Positions 1-12,900 of a stretch of DNA of 64,000 bases are shown one piece after another. A model generated the notes under the pieces. The model saw only the letters and a list, made by a program, of their open reading frames with translations. It was not told the DNA's origin and did not search any database. Location: assembly GCF_030323145.1 (NCBI RefSeq), contig NZ_CP100470.1, positions 2,025,001-2,089,000 of the forward strand, in the 5' to 3' direction. A program made the position numbers and the translations under genes. How positions within the stretch are numbered: the first letter of the stretch is position 1; the number at the start of each line of letters is the position of its first letter. Source of the DNA: Mesorhizobium sp. C432A (lineage in GTDB: Bacteria; Pseudomonadota; Alphaproteobacteria; Rhizobiales; Rhizobiaceae).

Positions 1-1836
<1,836 letters not shown>

Positions 1837-2036
1837 GTTCTCATTCCTTATGCTCATCGTGAACACGATGATCTGACCAGCGCTCACGCATGAGCGGCCC
1901 TTACAGGGCCTATGCTCCGCGAGGGCGCCGGAAAACCGGCGACGCGCAGTCGCGCTTGCGGACTTTGTCCGTTAGCTAGACACAAACGTCGCCTTGGCAC
2001 GAAAAAACAGCTTCTCGATATAACGTGCGTTTTGCC
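1837..2036 (+). other. 23S-5S internal transcribed spacer
   Basis: About 200 bases between the 23S 3' end and the 5S gene. I see no tRNA cloverleaf and no credible coding region. Part of the rRNA precursor. Confidence 0.6.
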
Positions 2037-2154
2037 GACCTGGTGGTTATGGCGGAGCGGCTGCACCCGATCCCATTCCGAACTCGGCCGTGAAACGCTC
2101 CAGCGCTGATGGTACTTCGTCTCAAGACGCGGGAGAGTAGGTCGCTGCCAGGTC
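2037..2154 (+). rRNA. 5S ribosomal RNA
   Basis: About 118 bases beginning GACCTGGTGGTTATGGCGG and ending GTCGCTGCCAGGTC, whose ends pair as helix I. The inner CACCCGATCCCATTCCGAAC block (about 2066-2085) is the conserved alphaproteobacterial 5S loop region. It lies in the expected place after 23S. End positions are estimated from helix I pairing. Confidence 0.95.
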
Positions 2155-2237
2155 TGCAAAACGCACGTTGAACTCTCATCCGCAAACCGGATGAAACTGA
2201 AATCTTCTCTCTACGAAAAGGCCCGCCAAGGGATCAC

Positions 2238-2262
2238 GGGCCGCGCAAGCGGCCCTTTCATT
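2238..2262 (+). terminator. Stem-loop after 5S rRNA
   Basis: Perfect 7-bp stem GGGCCGC / GCGGCCC with GCAA tetraloop (2238-2255) followed by TTTCATTT. It looks like a rho-independent terminator or processing hairpin after 5S. The tRNA-fMet gene lies only 120 bases further, so some read-through is likely. Confidence 0.7.
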
Positions 2263-2380
2263 TGGTCAGCCATATACCTATCTGTAAGCCATCCTGTTCA
2301 TAGGCCCAGGCTTACATCCAGATAAGCAAGCAAACGCTTGCTTCAGATCCGGAGCAGGCAAGAGCTTGCCCTGGAGGTGA

Positions 2381-2457
<77 letters not shown>

Positions 2458-2468
2458 ACATCAAAAAC

Positions 2469-2492
2469 AGCCCGCTTCACGCGGGCTTTTTG
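2469..2492 (+). terminator. Rho-independent terminator of the rRNA-tRNA operon
   Basis: Perfect 7-bp stem AGCCCGC / GCGGGCT with TTCAC loop followed by TTTT, 11 bases after the tRNA CCA end. Confidence 0.85.
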
Positions 2493-2768
2493 CGTTCGGA
2501 CCGTGATCGATGGCGACGACCGGCTATTCAACGATTGAGGAGGGCAGCAAGGTTGGCGTGCTGAGAGGTCCGCGAACCGGGGGATTGATGCCGCCTCGGC
2601 GCATTTCGCGAGAGATACGTCGAGCATTAGGAAGTTCGCCAACCCGTCATGGCAATCGATCTGCACGACAACAGCATGATTCGAGCCGCGGAGAGATCGT
2701 CGTGCGAAGGCGCGAACCGTTGATTTAAACAACCCGCGCCTTGCCGAAGCTTTTCGTCGCGGGCCGCG
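2493..2768. other. Intergenic region, no gene recognised
   Basis: Between the rRNA operon terminator and the stop codon of the SapC-family gene. Short open frames exist on both strands, but none has a recognisable product or a convincing ribosome binding site. I see no repeat or RNA gene in it. Confidence 0.5.
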
Positions 2769-3557
2769 TCAGCCAGCTCGCCGCAATGACGCCTGGAAGG
2801 CCAGCGAGGTCCAGCTGTTGCTCGAGGCGAGGTGGCAATAGAGCAGCGCAAGCGCGCCGGATTTCCTGAGATCAAGAAACGCCTCGTCGCTCAATTTGTT
2901 GAAGGCCGGCTCGTCGATCACCTGAAAGTCGGTGAGGTTGAGGGTCTCGCCGCCCTCCAGCGTCACCTTGCTCTGCCGCGGCGCGAACAGGCCGTGCGCG
3001 TCGATCTTGTCGATCATGGCGCGAGTCGCATTGAAGTCGGTCTGGAACTGGCTGCAGAAGGCGAGCGCCTGCCTCGAGGCCTCGGCCGGCTCGTTGCCGT
3101 CGAAGAAGGGCGCGGTCTCGTCGCCGCCCTTGGACGAAGGCGTCTGCTCGACGACGCGTTCGCTGGCGCGGTCGATGCACAACGTCAGGCGGCCGGTCGT
3201 TTTCGATTCATCGGCCAGGATGAAGGGGTACCGGCGGACATAGGCGGGAATGTAATGCGGCTCCGCCCATTTGCCGTCGGCGCCGACGAACAGGTTCTGG
3301 TCCTGGCGCAGGCCGGTGATGATGACAGGCGCCTTGGCGTCGCCGATGAAAACGATCGGGTAGGAGCGCATTGCCGCCGGCATTTCCGAGGCGACGACGG
3401 GGATGGCGTGCGCGGTGCGGGCAAAGGAGAAATCGGCACGCGCCGTAAGGCCGAGTGAGCCGTGCCGCAGCGGATTGAGCGCCTCGGGCTTTTTGTAGAA
3501 CAGCGGCAGCGCATTGGCGGGCGTGCTTTCCGCCCCGTCCGTTTTCGCATCGGTCAT
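2769..3557 (-). CDS. SapC family protein
   Basis: 262-residue protein matching the SapC family as I know it: an N-terminal LPLFYKKPEALNP block, the HGSLGLTARADFSFA segment, and the AFCSQFQTDF and GLFAPRQSKV motifs in the second half. SapC was named from the Campylobacter surface-layer locus; its molecular role in alphaproteobacteria is unclear. No signal peptide or membrane segment is visible. Start: the open frame extends 19 codons upstream, but AGGAG sits about 10 bases before the ATG at 3557 and only 1-2 bases before the ATG at 3566, so 3557 is preferred. It is monocistronic, ending toward the rRNA operon. Confidence 0.8.
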   Translation of the reverse strand: MTDAKTDGAESTPANALPLFYKKPEALNPLRHGSLGLTARADFSFARTAHAIPVVASEMPAAMRSYPIVFIGDAKAPVIITGLRQDQNLFVGADGKWAEPHYIPAYVRRYPFILADESKTTGRLTLCIDRASERVVEQTPSSKGGDETAPFFDGNEPAEASRQALAFCSQFQTDFNATRAMIDKIDAHGLFAPRQSKVTLEGGETLNLTDFQVIDEPAFNKLSDEAFLDLRKSGALALLYCHLASSNSWTSLAFQASLRRAG

Positions 3558-3795
3558 CCCTGGCATTCTCCTCTTATGCCCTCCCGGTTTAGGCCAGCGG
3601 CGGCGAGGGCGCAACGCACTGACGACTGATCTACCCCGACATTAGCGGGATAAATCTACCTCGTTGTTCGATCGTGCTCTTTTCTACTTCTGGAGATCGA
3701 GCTCTATAGACAGCATGCCATCAAGCAGCGACATTGGCTGACGGGACAGACTCTCAACACAAAACGTCTTAAGACAGACGAACCAGGGCAGGCGC

Positions 3796-4065
3796 ATGGC
3801 ATCGCTTTCGGATTTCGAGCAGGGGCAGAGCTTTTCCGTCGAAGCCGGCGGTCAGACGCTCACGCTGGAACTGAGCGCGGTGCAGCCCATTGCCAACAGC
3901 CCGCGCGACGGCGGTGGCTTCACGCTGCTGTTCAGGGGGCCGCGCGACGCGGCGCTGCCGCAGGCTATCTATCGGTTCAACGGCAAAAGCGGCGCCCATG
4001 AGATCTTCATCGTGCCGATCGCTGCCGATGCGGCGGGGCGACTTTACGAGGCGGTATTCAACTGA
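3796..4065 (+). CDS. Small DUF6916-like protein
   Basis: 89-residue soluble protein beginning MASLSDFEQGQSFSV. The pattern (a short beta-rich protein with FTLLFRGP and LPQAIYRF motifs, ending in IFIVPI then YEAVFN) resembles the DUF6916 family, often found beside Mdp-type tail-collar proteins, which is the case here. No enzymatic motif is visible. Function unknown. It probably shares a transcript with the oxygenase gene 70 bases downstream. Family assignment is from memory. Confidence 0.65.
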   Translation: MASLSDFEQGQSFSVEAGGQTLTLELSAVQPIANSPRDGGGFTLLFRGPRDAALPQAIYRFNGKSGAHEIFIVPIAADAAGRLYEAVFN

Positions 4066-4135
4066 TTTTTCGCGGTCCGATCGGCCAGGGGACGATCCGG
4101 TCATCAGGGTGATTGCCAGCGCGGCGGCTCGACAT

Positions 4136-4708
4136 ATGATCGACTATATCGAGATTGCGGACGTATTTGACGGAGCGGCGTGTAGCGCACTGTGCGCCGA
4201 ATTCCGGGCGGCCGTGGGCCGTCCGGCCGGCCTGCTGGGGCGTGCCGACCAGAAGACGGCATGGATCCGCAAGACCGCGCGCGCCGAGGTTTCGCAGGCC
4301 ACTGAAGCGCGAGTGAGTGCCCTGTTGGCGCAGCAGAAGGCGGCTCTCGAGCGGCATTTCGGGCGGCTGCTCGGCCAGGTCGAGGAACCTCAGTTCCTTC
4401 ACTATCGGGAAGGCGATTTCTTTGTGCCGCATCAGGATGGCAACACGCCGCTCATTCACGACGAGTCGCGGTTCCGAAAGATCTCGGTGGTGATCTTTCT
4501 CAACCGTCAATCGGACAACCCTTCGCCAGAAAGCTATGCAGGCGGCTCGCTGGTCCTGCATGGGCCTTACAGCGGCCCGGACCTGCGCGTTGCCATGCCC
4601 GCATTGCCGGGCTCTCTCGTCGCCTTTCGTTCGGAAACGACGCATGAAGTCACCCCGGTCACGTGCAACGAACGTTTCACCATCGTATCCTGGTATCGCG
4701 GCGCGTGA
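4136..4708 (+). CDS. 2-oxoglutarate/Fe(II)-dependent oxygenase (prolyl-4-hydroxylase-like fold)
   Basis: 190 residues. The double-stranded beta-helix metal site is visible: HQD (FVPHQDGN, near residue 102) gives the first His and the Asp, THEV (near 171) gives the distal His, and the Arg in NERFTIVSWYRG is in place for 2-oxoglutarate binding. FLHYREGDFF and KISVVIFLN are typical of P4Hc-type proteins. Substrate unknown; hydroxylation of a protein residue is a reasonable guess given the small-oxygenase architecture. The ATG at 4136 gives the usual family N-terminus; a GTG at 4109 is the alternative. It lies between the DUF6916-like gene and the convergent GNAT gene. Confidence 0.85.
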   Translation: MIDYIEIADVFDGAACSALCAEFRAAVGRPAGLLGRADQKTAWIRKTARAEVSQATEARVSALLAQQKAALERHFGRLLGQVEEPQFLHYREGDFFVPHQDGNTPLIHDESRFRKISVVIFLNRQSDNPSPESYAGGSLVLHGPYSGPDLRVAMPALPGSLVAFRSETTHEVTPVTCNERFTIVSWYRGA

Positions 4709-4723
4709 CGACCAACACGGCCC

Positions 4724-5251
4724 TTACGGCGAACGGATCATCAGGTCGTAGACGCCTTTGTCCTCGGCAACAGTGAAGCCGAGGCGTTTGTAGAGCCGCC
4801 GCGCTGGATTGTTCTTCTCGACATGGATCGAGACCGACTTGCCGGCGGCGGCGGCCTCATCGATGAGATCGGCGAGCAACGCACCGCCAGACCCCTTGCC
4901 GCGATGCGCCGGCAGGAAGGCGATATCTATGATGCAATGCTCGCTCGCCGAGCGCTCGATATACAGGCGACCGATATCTTGCCTTGCCTGCTCGATCACC
5001 AGCCAGTCGGCGTTGGGATAGTATTTCTGGTAATGCGCGTGCTGCGCTTGAAACTGCATGTCGAGGAACGCCGTTTTCTGCGCGTCGCTCCACGGCGTGA
5101 CGGCAAGTTCTTCGGCGCGGGTCGAGGCGTAGAGCGCCGACAGGAACGGCAGATCGGCGTCCGCCATCGGGCGGAACGTCAGATCAATCCGCGCCGCGCG
5201 CACCCAGCAAAATATAACAGGCCCGTTGTCCACAGTCGGAAGCTGGATCAT
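4724..5251 (-). CDS. GNAT family N-acetyltransferase
   Basis: 175 residues with the acetyl-CoA-binding motif A, IDIAFLPAHRGKGSGGALL (R-G-K-G-S-G pyrophosphate loop), followed by the motif B segment HVEKNNPARRLYKRLGF typical of RimI-like acetyltransferases. Probably acetylates an amine or a protein N-terminus; the acceptor is unknown. The start at 5251 lies 10 bases after the stop of the upstream collar gene, so it is the last gene of a four-gene minus-strand operon with the three tail-collar proteins. The frame extends upstream to 5296, but that would overlap the collar gene. Confidence 0.85.
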   Translation of the reverse strand: MIQLPTVDNGPVIFCWVRAARIDLTFRPMADADLPFLSALYASTRAEELAVTPWSDAQKTAFLDMQFQAQHAHYQKYYPNADWLVIEQARQDIGRLYIERSASEHCIIDIAFLPAHRGKGSGGALLADLIDEAAAAGKSVSIHVEKNNPARRLYKRLGFTVAEDKGVYDLMIRSP

Positions 5252-5261
5252 GGAGTGGCGC

Positions 5262-5789
5262 TTACGGACGCGCCGGATAGACGCCTTGCATGGCAATGAT
5301 GAACGTCATCGCCAGATAGGGAGGCAGGTTGTTGTGAGGCAACGTACTGCCCGTTATGCTCAGTGCCTGGGGGTCCATCTGGACCAGATTTTGCGAAGTG
5401 TTGTTCTGATACAGCGTTCCGCCCCCCGACTTCCCCAGAACAACCGCATCGGTAAGAGTTCCCTGGGCGCCACTCTCGGTGGATATCGCGACAAAATGAT
5501 TATGTTGCGGCATTTCCGTTTGCAGAAGGGTGACGGACGTTTCGCCACCCGTCTCGCCGAGAAACCGCTCCGACAAGCCATTGCCCTGTCCTTGCCCCAT
5601 GGGCGCGGAGCCAGCCATATTCGGCAACGCGAAGGTCGACTTGCCGTCGCCGCCGTAAACTGTGCCCAGGAGCGAAAACAGCGCCGTATTCTGCGAGATT
5701 GGCAGGAGCTGGCCATCGCAGGTCGCCCACCCCGTCGGGGCGAAATCTCCGGCAAAAATTCGAATTTCGGCGACGAACGGATTGGTCAT
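5262..5789 (-). CDS. Tail-collar domain (Mdp-type) protein, copy 3
   Basis: 175 residues. The N-terminal phage tail-collar domain is clear: PFVAEIRIFAGDFAPTGWA, CDGQLLPISQNTALFSLLG, then YGGDGKSTFALPNMAGSAP. A glycine/serine/threonine-rich, variable C-terminal half follows, ending LPPYLAMTFIIAMQGVYP. This matches the microcystin-dependent-protein (Mdp) family of stand-alone collar proteins. No signal peptide or catalytic motif. It is a paralogue of the two genes upstream and the last collar gene before the acetyltransferase. No prophage genes surround it. Confidence 0.9.
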   Translation of the reverse strand: MTNPFVAEIRIFAGDFAPTGWATCDGQLLPISQNTALFSLLGTVYGGDGKSTFALPNMAGSAPMGQGQGNGLSERFLGETGGETSVTLLQTEMPQHNHFVAISTESGAQGTLTDAVVLGKSGGGTLYQNNTSQNLVQMDPQALSITGSTLPHNNLPPYLAMTFIIAMQGVYPARP

Positions 5790-5798
5790 GGCAAGTCT

Positions 5799-6320
5799 CT
5801 AGCTTTGCTGGGGGAAGATGCCAAATAGCGAGATGATGAAACTGACGGCGAGGAACGGCACCATATTGTCGTGAGGCTGGCTGCCGCCGGCCGGCGAAAT
5901 GGCTCCGGCGGCCATGTTGCCATCAGGTGCGATACCCACATAGGGCGTCAGCAGGCTCGATGTCGCCAGGACACCGCCGGACGGACCCGGATTCTTGGCG
6001 ATATTCGACGAACCGGTCCAGGTATGGGAATGGTTCGGCATTTGTTGGGTTGAAACAGTGACGGATTCGACCCCGCCCAGTTCTCCGATGATATAGGTCT
6101 GGCTGACCAGCGGGCCCTTGCCAGCATGGACGGGGATGCGGGATGCGAGGTTGGGCAGGGCGAATGTTTCCTCCCCGTCGCCGCCATAGGTCGTACCGAT
6201 CAGATTGAACAAGGTTTCGTTCTCGGAGATCGGCATCAGCTGGCCTTGGCAGAACGCCCAGCCATTCGGAGGGAAATTGCCACCGAACATCCTGATCTCG
6301 CCGACAAAAGGTTGGCTCAT
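5799..6320 (-). CDS. Tail-collar domain (Mdp-type) protein, copy 2
   Basis: 173 residues, same architecture as its neighbours: PFVGEIRMFGGNFPPNGWA, CQGQLMPISENETLFNLIG, YGGDGEETFALPNLASRIP, then a variable middle with MPNHSHTW and the conserved end VPFLAVSFIISLFGIFP. Nine bases separate it from copy 3, indicating co-transcription. As in most Mdp proteins, the conserved NHSH/HNH-like histidine segment sits just after the collar domain. Function unknown; family members occur in self-contained triplets in many Proteobacteria. Confidence 0.9.
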   Translation of the reverse strand: MSQPFVGEIRMFGGNFPPNGWAFCQGQLMPISENETLFNLIGTTYGGDGEETFALPNLASRIPVHAGKGPLVSQTYIIGELGGVESVTVSTQQMPNHSHTWTGSSNIAKNPGPSGGVLATSSLLTPYVGIAPDGNMAAGAISPAGGSQPHDNMVPFLAVSFIISLFGIFPQQS

Positions 6321-6332
6321 CGAAGCGTCCTC

Positions 6333-6839
6333 TTAATTTCGCGACGGGAATATGCCTTGCAGGGCAATGATGAAATTCAAGACGAGATAGGGCGATCTGT
6401 TCTCATGCGGCTGGCCGCCACCGACGAAAGTGATGTTTTCCTTCGCCATAGCCACCGCGCTGCCAGGCGGCTGATAGATCGGGCTGGCGTTCGCCCCCAA
6501 CAGCGCGCCGGATGGATTGTTGACGTTGCCGGCAGTGTTCGATGCGTTGACGAAATGGTTGTGTGTCGGCATTTCGCCGAGCGTGAGCGTGTGAAACTCT
6601 TCGCCGCCCTGGCCGCCGACAATTGCACCGATAGGGCCGCCCGTATGAACCGCCGCACGTCCCCTCATATCCGGAAGGGCAAAATTTGTCTGGCCGTTGC
6701 CGCCGTACCTGGTGCCTAGAAGTGAGAACAATGGCTGGTTCTGGTTAAGCGGCAACAACTGGCCGTTACAAAATGCCCAGCCGCGCGGTGCATAGTTCCA
6801 GGAAATGATCTTGACTTCACCTAAATAAGGCTCGCTCAT
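6333..6839 (-). CDS. Tail-collar domain (Mdp-type) protein, copy 1
   Basis: 168 residues and the first gene of the collar operon. It has GEVKIISWNYAPRGWAFCNG, QLLPLNQNQPLFSLLGTRYG and GNGQTNFALPDMRGRAAVH, followed by MPTHNHFVNASN and the shared C-terminal SPYLVLNFIIALQGIFPS. Twelve bases separate it from copy 2. The rather AT-rich 118 bases upstream (6840-6957) must hold the operon promoter; I could not assign boxes with confidence. Confidence 0.9.
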   Translation of the reverse strand: MSEPYLGEVKIISWNYAPRGWAFCNGQLLPLNQNQPLFSLLGTRYGGNGQTNFALPDMRGRAAVHTGGPIGAIVGGQGGEEFHTLTLGEMPTHNHFVNASNTAGNVNNPSGALLGANASPIYQPPGSAVAMAKENITFVGGGQPHENRSPYLVLNFIIALQGIFPSRN

Positions 6840-6957
6840 CCCCGTTCCCTCCGTTGGCCGCTTACTGTCTGAATTCTTGTATTATGCCTAAGTAAGACAG
6901 CAAGTCGATATCAGATTCATAAAATATATTTCCTAGGACGAAATCCAAGGTTGCTGA

Positions 6958-9900
6958 CTACGGTGTCGCGGCAGGCAGCAGTGGCAGCGGCTGGTTGAAG
7001 AACGTCCGGGTGTCCGTCAGTGCCGTTGCCCCGCCATTGACGGTTTCGATACCGGCCTCGCTCGCCTGCGGTACGTTGATCGTGCCGTCGGCGCCGCCGA
7101 GGCCGTCCGCGAGGAAGCGGATGGCATTGGCGTTGTTGACGTTGGTGATGGTGTTGGCATGAACGTCGGCATTGATGATAGCGCCGGCAAATGTGGCGGT
7201 GACCGTGATGCCGCGGCTGTCGGCATTGTCGCGAATGGTGTTGTTGGTGACCGCCGCGTGCACGGTGCCCGGCTGCACGAGCTGCGTGATCGAGACGCTG
7301 TCGCCACCGCTTATGCCGTTGACGCCGATGCTCTGGATAATGTTGTTGTCGATCAGCACCTTGGCGACGCCGAGGCTTTCATGCCCAACCCTGATGCCGT
7401 TGCCGGTTCGCGATCCCGAGGTTGCTACGCCTTGCGTACCGATGACGTTGTTGGCGATTGTGCCGTCAAGCGTCCGTGCGAGGTCGCCGCTGCTGAACAC
7501 GTTGATGGCCGTCGAGTCGCTGTTGGTGACGGTGTTGTTCCGGACGGTGAAATTCAGATTGCCGCCCGTGCCGGCGCCGGAATTGCTGCTCTGGGTGAGA
7601 TTGATGCCGTTGTTCAGATTGTTGAATAGATTTCCCGTGGTCTCGCCGATGTGAGCGTTGACGGTGCCGTCATTGGCAATGACGAACAGACCGGTTCCAG
7701 GGATGACTCCCGGTCCGGGATAGGCGTTGTTGCCGGTGAAGGTTGCGCCGTCGACGGTCAGCGTCATCGTCGGCGCGCCGGCGACACCGGCGCCGTCCGC
7801 CTCGAAGATGAAGTCGCTGCCGGCATTGTTCGAGGCGCCGTTGTTCGAGAACGTGCCGCCGCTCACCACCAGGTTCGCCAACGTGCCGCCGGAATTGATG
7901 ACCTGCACGTTATGGGTGAATGAGTTGGAGACCGTGAGGTTGGTGAACGTGGTGACGTGCGAGGCGTTGCCGGTAAGTTCGTTGAACAGGATTCCGGACT
8001 CGGTGTTGGCATCGGCATTGCTGTTCAGGGTCAGACCGTTGAGCACCACGCCGTTGACCCGCAGCCCCTTTATGCCGTTGCCCGCATTGTCGCTGATGAT
8101 CATGTTGCTCAGGCTGACATCCTGAGTGTCGGTCAGGCTGACGCCATCGCCGGCCGAGTTCTGGATCGTGCCGCCGCTGCCCCCCGTCGCGCCGGTGCCG
8201 GTCACCACCAGATTGCCGCTGGTGCCGGTGTTGTTGAGCACGATGCCGTTGGCTGCACCATTGGACGCAATGCTCCTGAACGTCACGTCGCCGGCGCCGA
8301 TCGTCGTGTTGGCGACATTAAGCGCCGTGCCCGTGCCGGACGCGATGGTGTTGCCGGTGCCCTGCACCGTCACCGTGCCGCCGCCGGTGGCATTGAAACC
8401 GGCGCCGCTGGTGGTGGCGATGACCAGCCCGCCATTGGTGAAGTTGATCGTCGCACCGGTATTGTCGCTCAGGCTGACGCCAGCCGCCGTGGTCGAGGTG
8501 ATCGACTTCGACGCGCCGGAGAAGGTGATGATGCCGGCGACATTGTCGTCCAGCAGGAGGCCGATCTGGCCCGCCGCATTATGCGTGATGTTGCCCGACA
8601 GGGTGATGTTGCCGGCGGTCAGGGCGCGATCCTGGATGTTGACCGCCTGGCCGGTGCTGCCGCTGGTGATCGCGCCGGCATAGGTGAAGGCCGCCGTGCC
8701 GCCGCTGTTGGCGGTGCCTAGGCCATCGCCGATACGGATCACGGCGCTTGTTCCGCCCACCAGCGCGCCGGTGCCGAGGTCGATCGCTCCCGAACCGGTG
8801 ACGGTATCGAGGATGACGGCGCTGGTGCCGCCGGCGCCTTTGTTCGTGGAAGCGAAGGTCACGCCGCCCGCCGCGATGGCAACGCTGTCAAGGTTGACCG
8901 CGACGCCGCTGCCGGTCGAAATCGTGTTGCCCGAGCCGATAACGGTCACGGTGCCAGTACCGTTGCTCGTGGCGTTGAAGCCGGTGCCGGAGGTGGTGGT
9001 GATGGCTAGGCCGCCGCCGGTGAAGTTGACCGCGGTGTTGGTGTTCGCCGTCAGGTCGACGGCATTGTTGGCTCCGGTGGTCAGTATCTTGCTGGCGCCG
9101 GAGAAGTTGATCGTGCCGCCGGTGTTGGCGTTGACGAGGATCCCGTTGGCCACGCCGCCGGTGGCGCTGAGAGTGCCCGACAATGTCGTGGTGCCGGCGG
9201 TGCGGGTGGAGATGCTGACGACGTTTCCGGCCGTGGTCTTGGTGACCGAGCCGGCATAGCTGACATTGGCCGAGCCGCCGGTGACCAGGAAGGCCGCGCC
9301 GGTCGCGCCGCCGAGCGCACCGGAGCCGAGGCTGACAGTGCCGGCGCCGGTGACATTGGTCAGCGACACGTTGTTGGTTCCGCCGGTCGAATTGGTCGAG
9401 GTGAAATTGATGCCGGTGGTGGTGGCGATGCCGTTGAGGTTGACCGCCTGCGCGGAAGTGGAGCTCACCGTGCCGGTCGTCACATTGACCGTGCCGCCAT
9501 TGATGGCGCTGAATCCGGTGGTGCCGTTGGTGACGATGTCGAGGTTTGCGAAGCTGACGGTCGAGGCCGTGGCGCCGTTGTTGATTGCGACTGCGGTGCC
9601 GGTCATCGGCGTCGTGGTGCCGAGATCGACCGTACCGGTGAAGCTCACCGTATTGGCCGCCGTCGCGCCGGAAATACTAATGCCGCTGGCAGCGCCATTG
9701 GCGATCACCGAGCCGGCGAAGGTGAAACTGCCGCCAGCGCGGGTCGAGATCGTGGCCGCCGCGCCCGACGTGCTGATGATAGAGCTGGCGCCGTCGAAGC
9801 TGATCACCGCGTTGCCGCCGGTCACCGAAAGGCCGCTGCCGCCCGATATGTCGACATTGGTACCGGCAATCGTGCCGCCAGCGCCCGACGCGCCACCGAA

Positions 9901-12900
9901 GGCGATGCCGGTTCCGGTCGCCGCCGTGGTGATGTTGACGTTGGTCAGCGTCGTCGTGCCGGTGGTGTTGTCGAGTTTGAAAGCAATGCCGGTGGCGCCG
10001 GTGCTGGTGACGTTGGTGATGGTGGTGTTGGACGCGTTCAGCCACACATCGCTGGCGTTGCTGGAGAAAGTAACGTTGTTGATCGTCGTGCTGTTTGACG
10101 GCGTGATCTCGATACCCTGCGTGGCGAAATTGCTGATGGTCATGTTGCTGATGACGGTATTCGCAGCACCCGCGCCATTGTCCTTGACGCCACGCGCGGC
10201 ACCCGCCGGGCTGCCATTCAGGATGAAGCCGTCGATGATGTTGCCGCTGGCGCCGAGCGTGATGACATTGTTGCCGGCGCTCGTCGTCAGCGTCGCGGCG
10301 CCATTGGGCGTCTGGTCGATGATCGAGATGCTGTTGCTGGCGAGCTGGATGGTGGAGGGCACTGTCAGCGCCAGATTGATGTTGCCGTTGCCGAAGCCGC
10401 GCACCTGCTCGCCGGTGGCGAGAGCCAGCGTGTCGTTGCCATTGCTGCCTGCCGCGGTGATGGTGCCGCCATCGTTGACGAGAACCAGAATGTCCGTCGC
10501 CACGGCTGCTGCTTCGGCGGTGGCCAGCGTCGCGAGATTGTTCTGGTCGCGACCGCTGCCGTCACCGGTCGCGGACGCGCCGACGAAATAGACCTTGCCG
10601 ACTCCGAAGCCCAGGCCGGGAGCCGACTGGAAGTTCACATCCTGGAAATTGTAGGTGCCGGCAACCGGCGCACTGGATGCGTCGATGCCTACATTGGCGC
10701 CGATGGTCGAGAACTGGTCGGTCGCCGATTCGCCGTCGCCATAGGTGAAAGCGAGGTTGGTGGCGCTGTTGAGGAACACGCCGGTGTTGACGCCGGCAAT
10801 GCTGGAGCTGGCGCCGCCGACAACGGCATCGCCGAGGCGTACCGTCTGGCCGCCAGTGGTGCCACGCAGGTCGACGCCTATCGAGGTGCCGGCGGCGGCG
10901 GCATTGGTGACATCGAAGTCATTGGCCGTCACCGCCGCATTGATGGTGGCACCATTGAGGTCGAAGGCCACGCCCGTGGTGCTGTTCAGGCCGATGTCGA
11001 GATCGTTGAAGGACAGCGCCGCGCCAAGCGTGCCGGAAACATCGACACCACGCGTGGTGATGCCTTGCAGGTTGACCGTGCCGAGAATGATGGCCCCGCC
11101 GCCGGACGAGGCGATATTGGTCAGCGAGATGCCGGTTGCGGCGGCAGTGGCCGAAACACTGTCGAAATTCATGCCCGCAGCGCCAATCGTAACGCCATTG
11201 AGGTTCAACGCGGTGCCGCCGGCCGTCGTGGTGATGCTGTTGTCGCTGAGGAGCGCGCCGACGCTGACCGTGCCACCGCCGCTGGCGTTGAAGCCCGTGC
11301 CGGAGGTGGTGGTAATCACCAGGCCACCCGTATCGAAGTTGATCGTCGCGCCGGTGTTGGTCGTCAAGTCGACCGCCGTATTGGCGCCAGTGGTCAGCGT
11401 CTTCGTGCCACCGCTGAGAGTGATGGTCCCGCCGGAGTTGCCGTGGACATAGATACCATTGTCGAAACCGCCGGTGGCGCTGAGCGCGCCGGACAGTGTG
11501 ACCGAACCGCCGGTGACGCCGGAGATGTCGACGATCTTGCCGGCGGTGGTCTTGGTGACGGAGCCGCCATAGCTGACGGTCGCAGCGCCGCCATTGACCA
11601 GGAATGCGACGCCCGAAGCGCCGCTCAATGCGCCGGATCCGAGGCTGACTGTTCCGGTGACATTGGCCAGGCCAACATTGTTGGTGCCGCCGCCCGACGA
11701 GGTCGAGTCAAGCGCAATGGTGGCGGCGACGTTGGTGAGGCTGATCGACTGACCGCTGGTCGAATTTACCGTCTGGGCTGCAGCGGAAGCGGTGATGCCC
11801 ATCGTGCCGCCGGTGCCCACGATGGCCGTGCCGGTCGTGGTGTCGATGGTCACACCGCCGGTGAAGCTTGTCGTGCCGCCGCTCTGCGACAGGCCGACGC
11901 CGCTCGTCGTATCGATGTTGGCGAGGCCGGTGACGTTGACCGTGCCTGATACCACATGGATGCCGTCGCCGGCCGTGGCGGTGTTGTTGACCGTCACCGC
12001 GCCGAAGGTGAACGTACCGGTGTTGGCGCCGGTGACGTCTATGCCGAAGCTGCTGGTGCCGGTGATGGTGGTGGCGCCGCTGACCGTGACGGTGGCGTCA
12101 ACGCCATTGAAGGCGATGCCGTTGACGCCACCGTAGGCGGTGATGCTGTCGAACTGGATATCGCCGGATACACCGGATAGCGTCAGGCCATAACCGCCGA
12201 CGCCATTGGTGCTTGTGCCGGCGACGAAGGCGTCGCCGTCGACCTGGTCGATGCCGACAGTCGCTGGAACGGCATCGAAGGTTACACCGCTCACCCCAAA
12301 GCCGCCGGTTTCGCCATTGTTGCCCAGAAGCGTGATGTCGGAGAAGGCGCTGACCTTCATCAGCCCGGCGCCGATCGTGCCGTCAACCTTGGCAATGTCG
12401 CCGCCGGTTGCCGACAGGATCAGGTTCGACAGTGCGATCTGGCTGGCAGCGGCGCCGTCGGTAAGCGACAGGGCGCCACCGGTGCCGCCGGCGATCGTGG
12501 CGCGGCGCAGGATAAGATCGGTGATGTTGGTGCCGGAGATGCCAAGGCCCGCACCGGTGTTCTGCACGATGACATTTTCGATGCCGGCCTTGCCGGAGAA
12601 ATCGATGGTGTTGCCGTTCGCGGTCGTCAGCGTCGCCAGCACGCTGTCGACATTGGACGCTGCCGTGATGACGGTCGAGGCATTGATGCCGCTGAAGCTG
12701 AAGTTGCCGCCGAGGCCGCCGCCGACGGCGCCCAGCGGCGCGGTATCGATGGAATCGCCGGCCTTGAGACCGATCAGGATCTGGCCATCGGCAAGGTTGA
12801 GCGTGTTGTTGCCGCCGCCATTCTGCTGAGCCTGCATCATGTCGATGAGGTTGCTGGTGCCGTTCTGCGACGTGTCGACAAGGATGACAACCGAGGCGCC

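Noticed and set aside
5262..6839. Tail-collar proteins as part of a prophage
   Set aside because: No capsid, tail tube, portal, integrase or lysis genes are nearby; stand-alone Mdp proteins are known outside phages.
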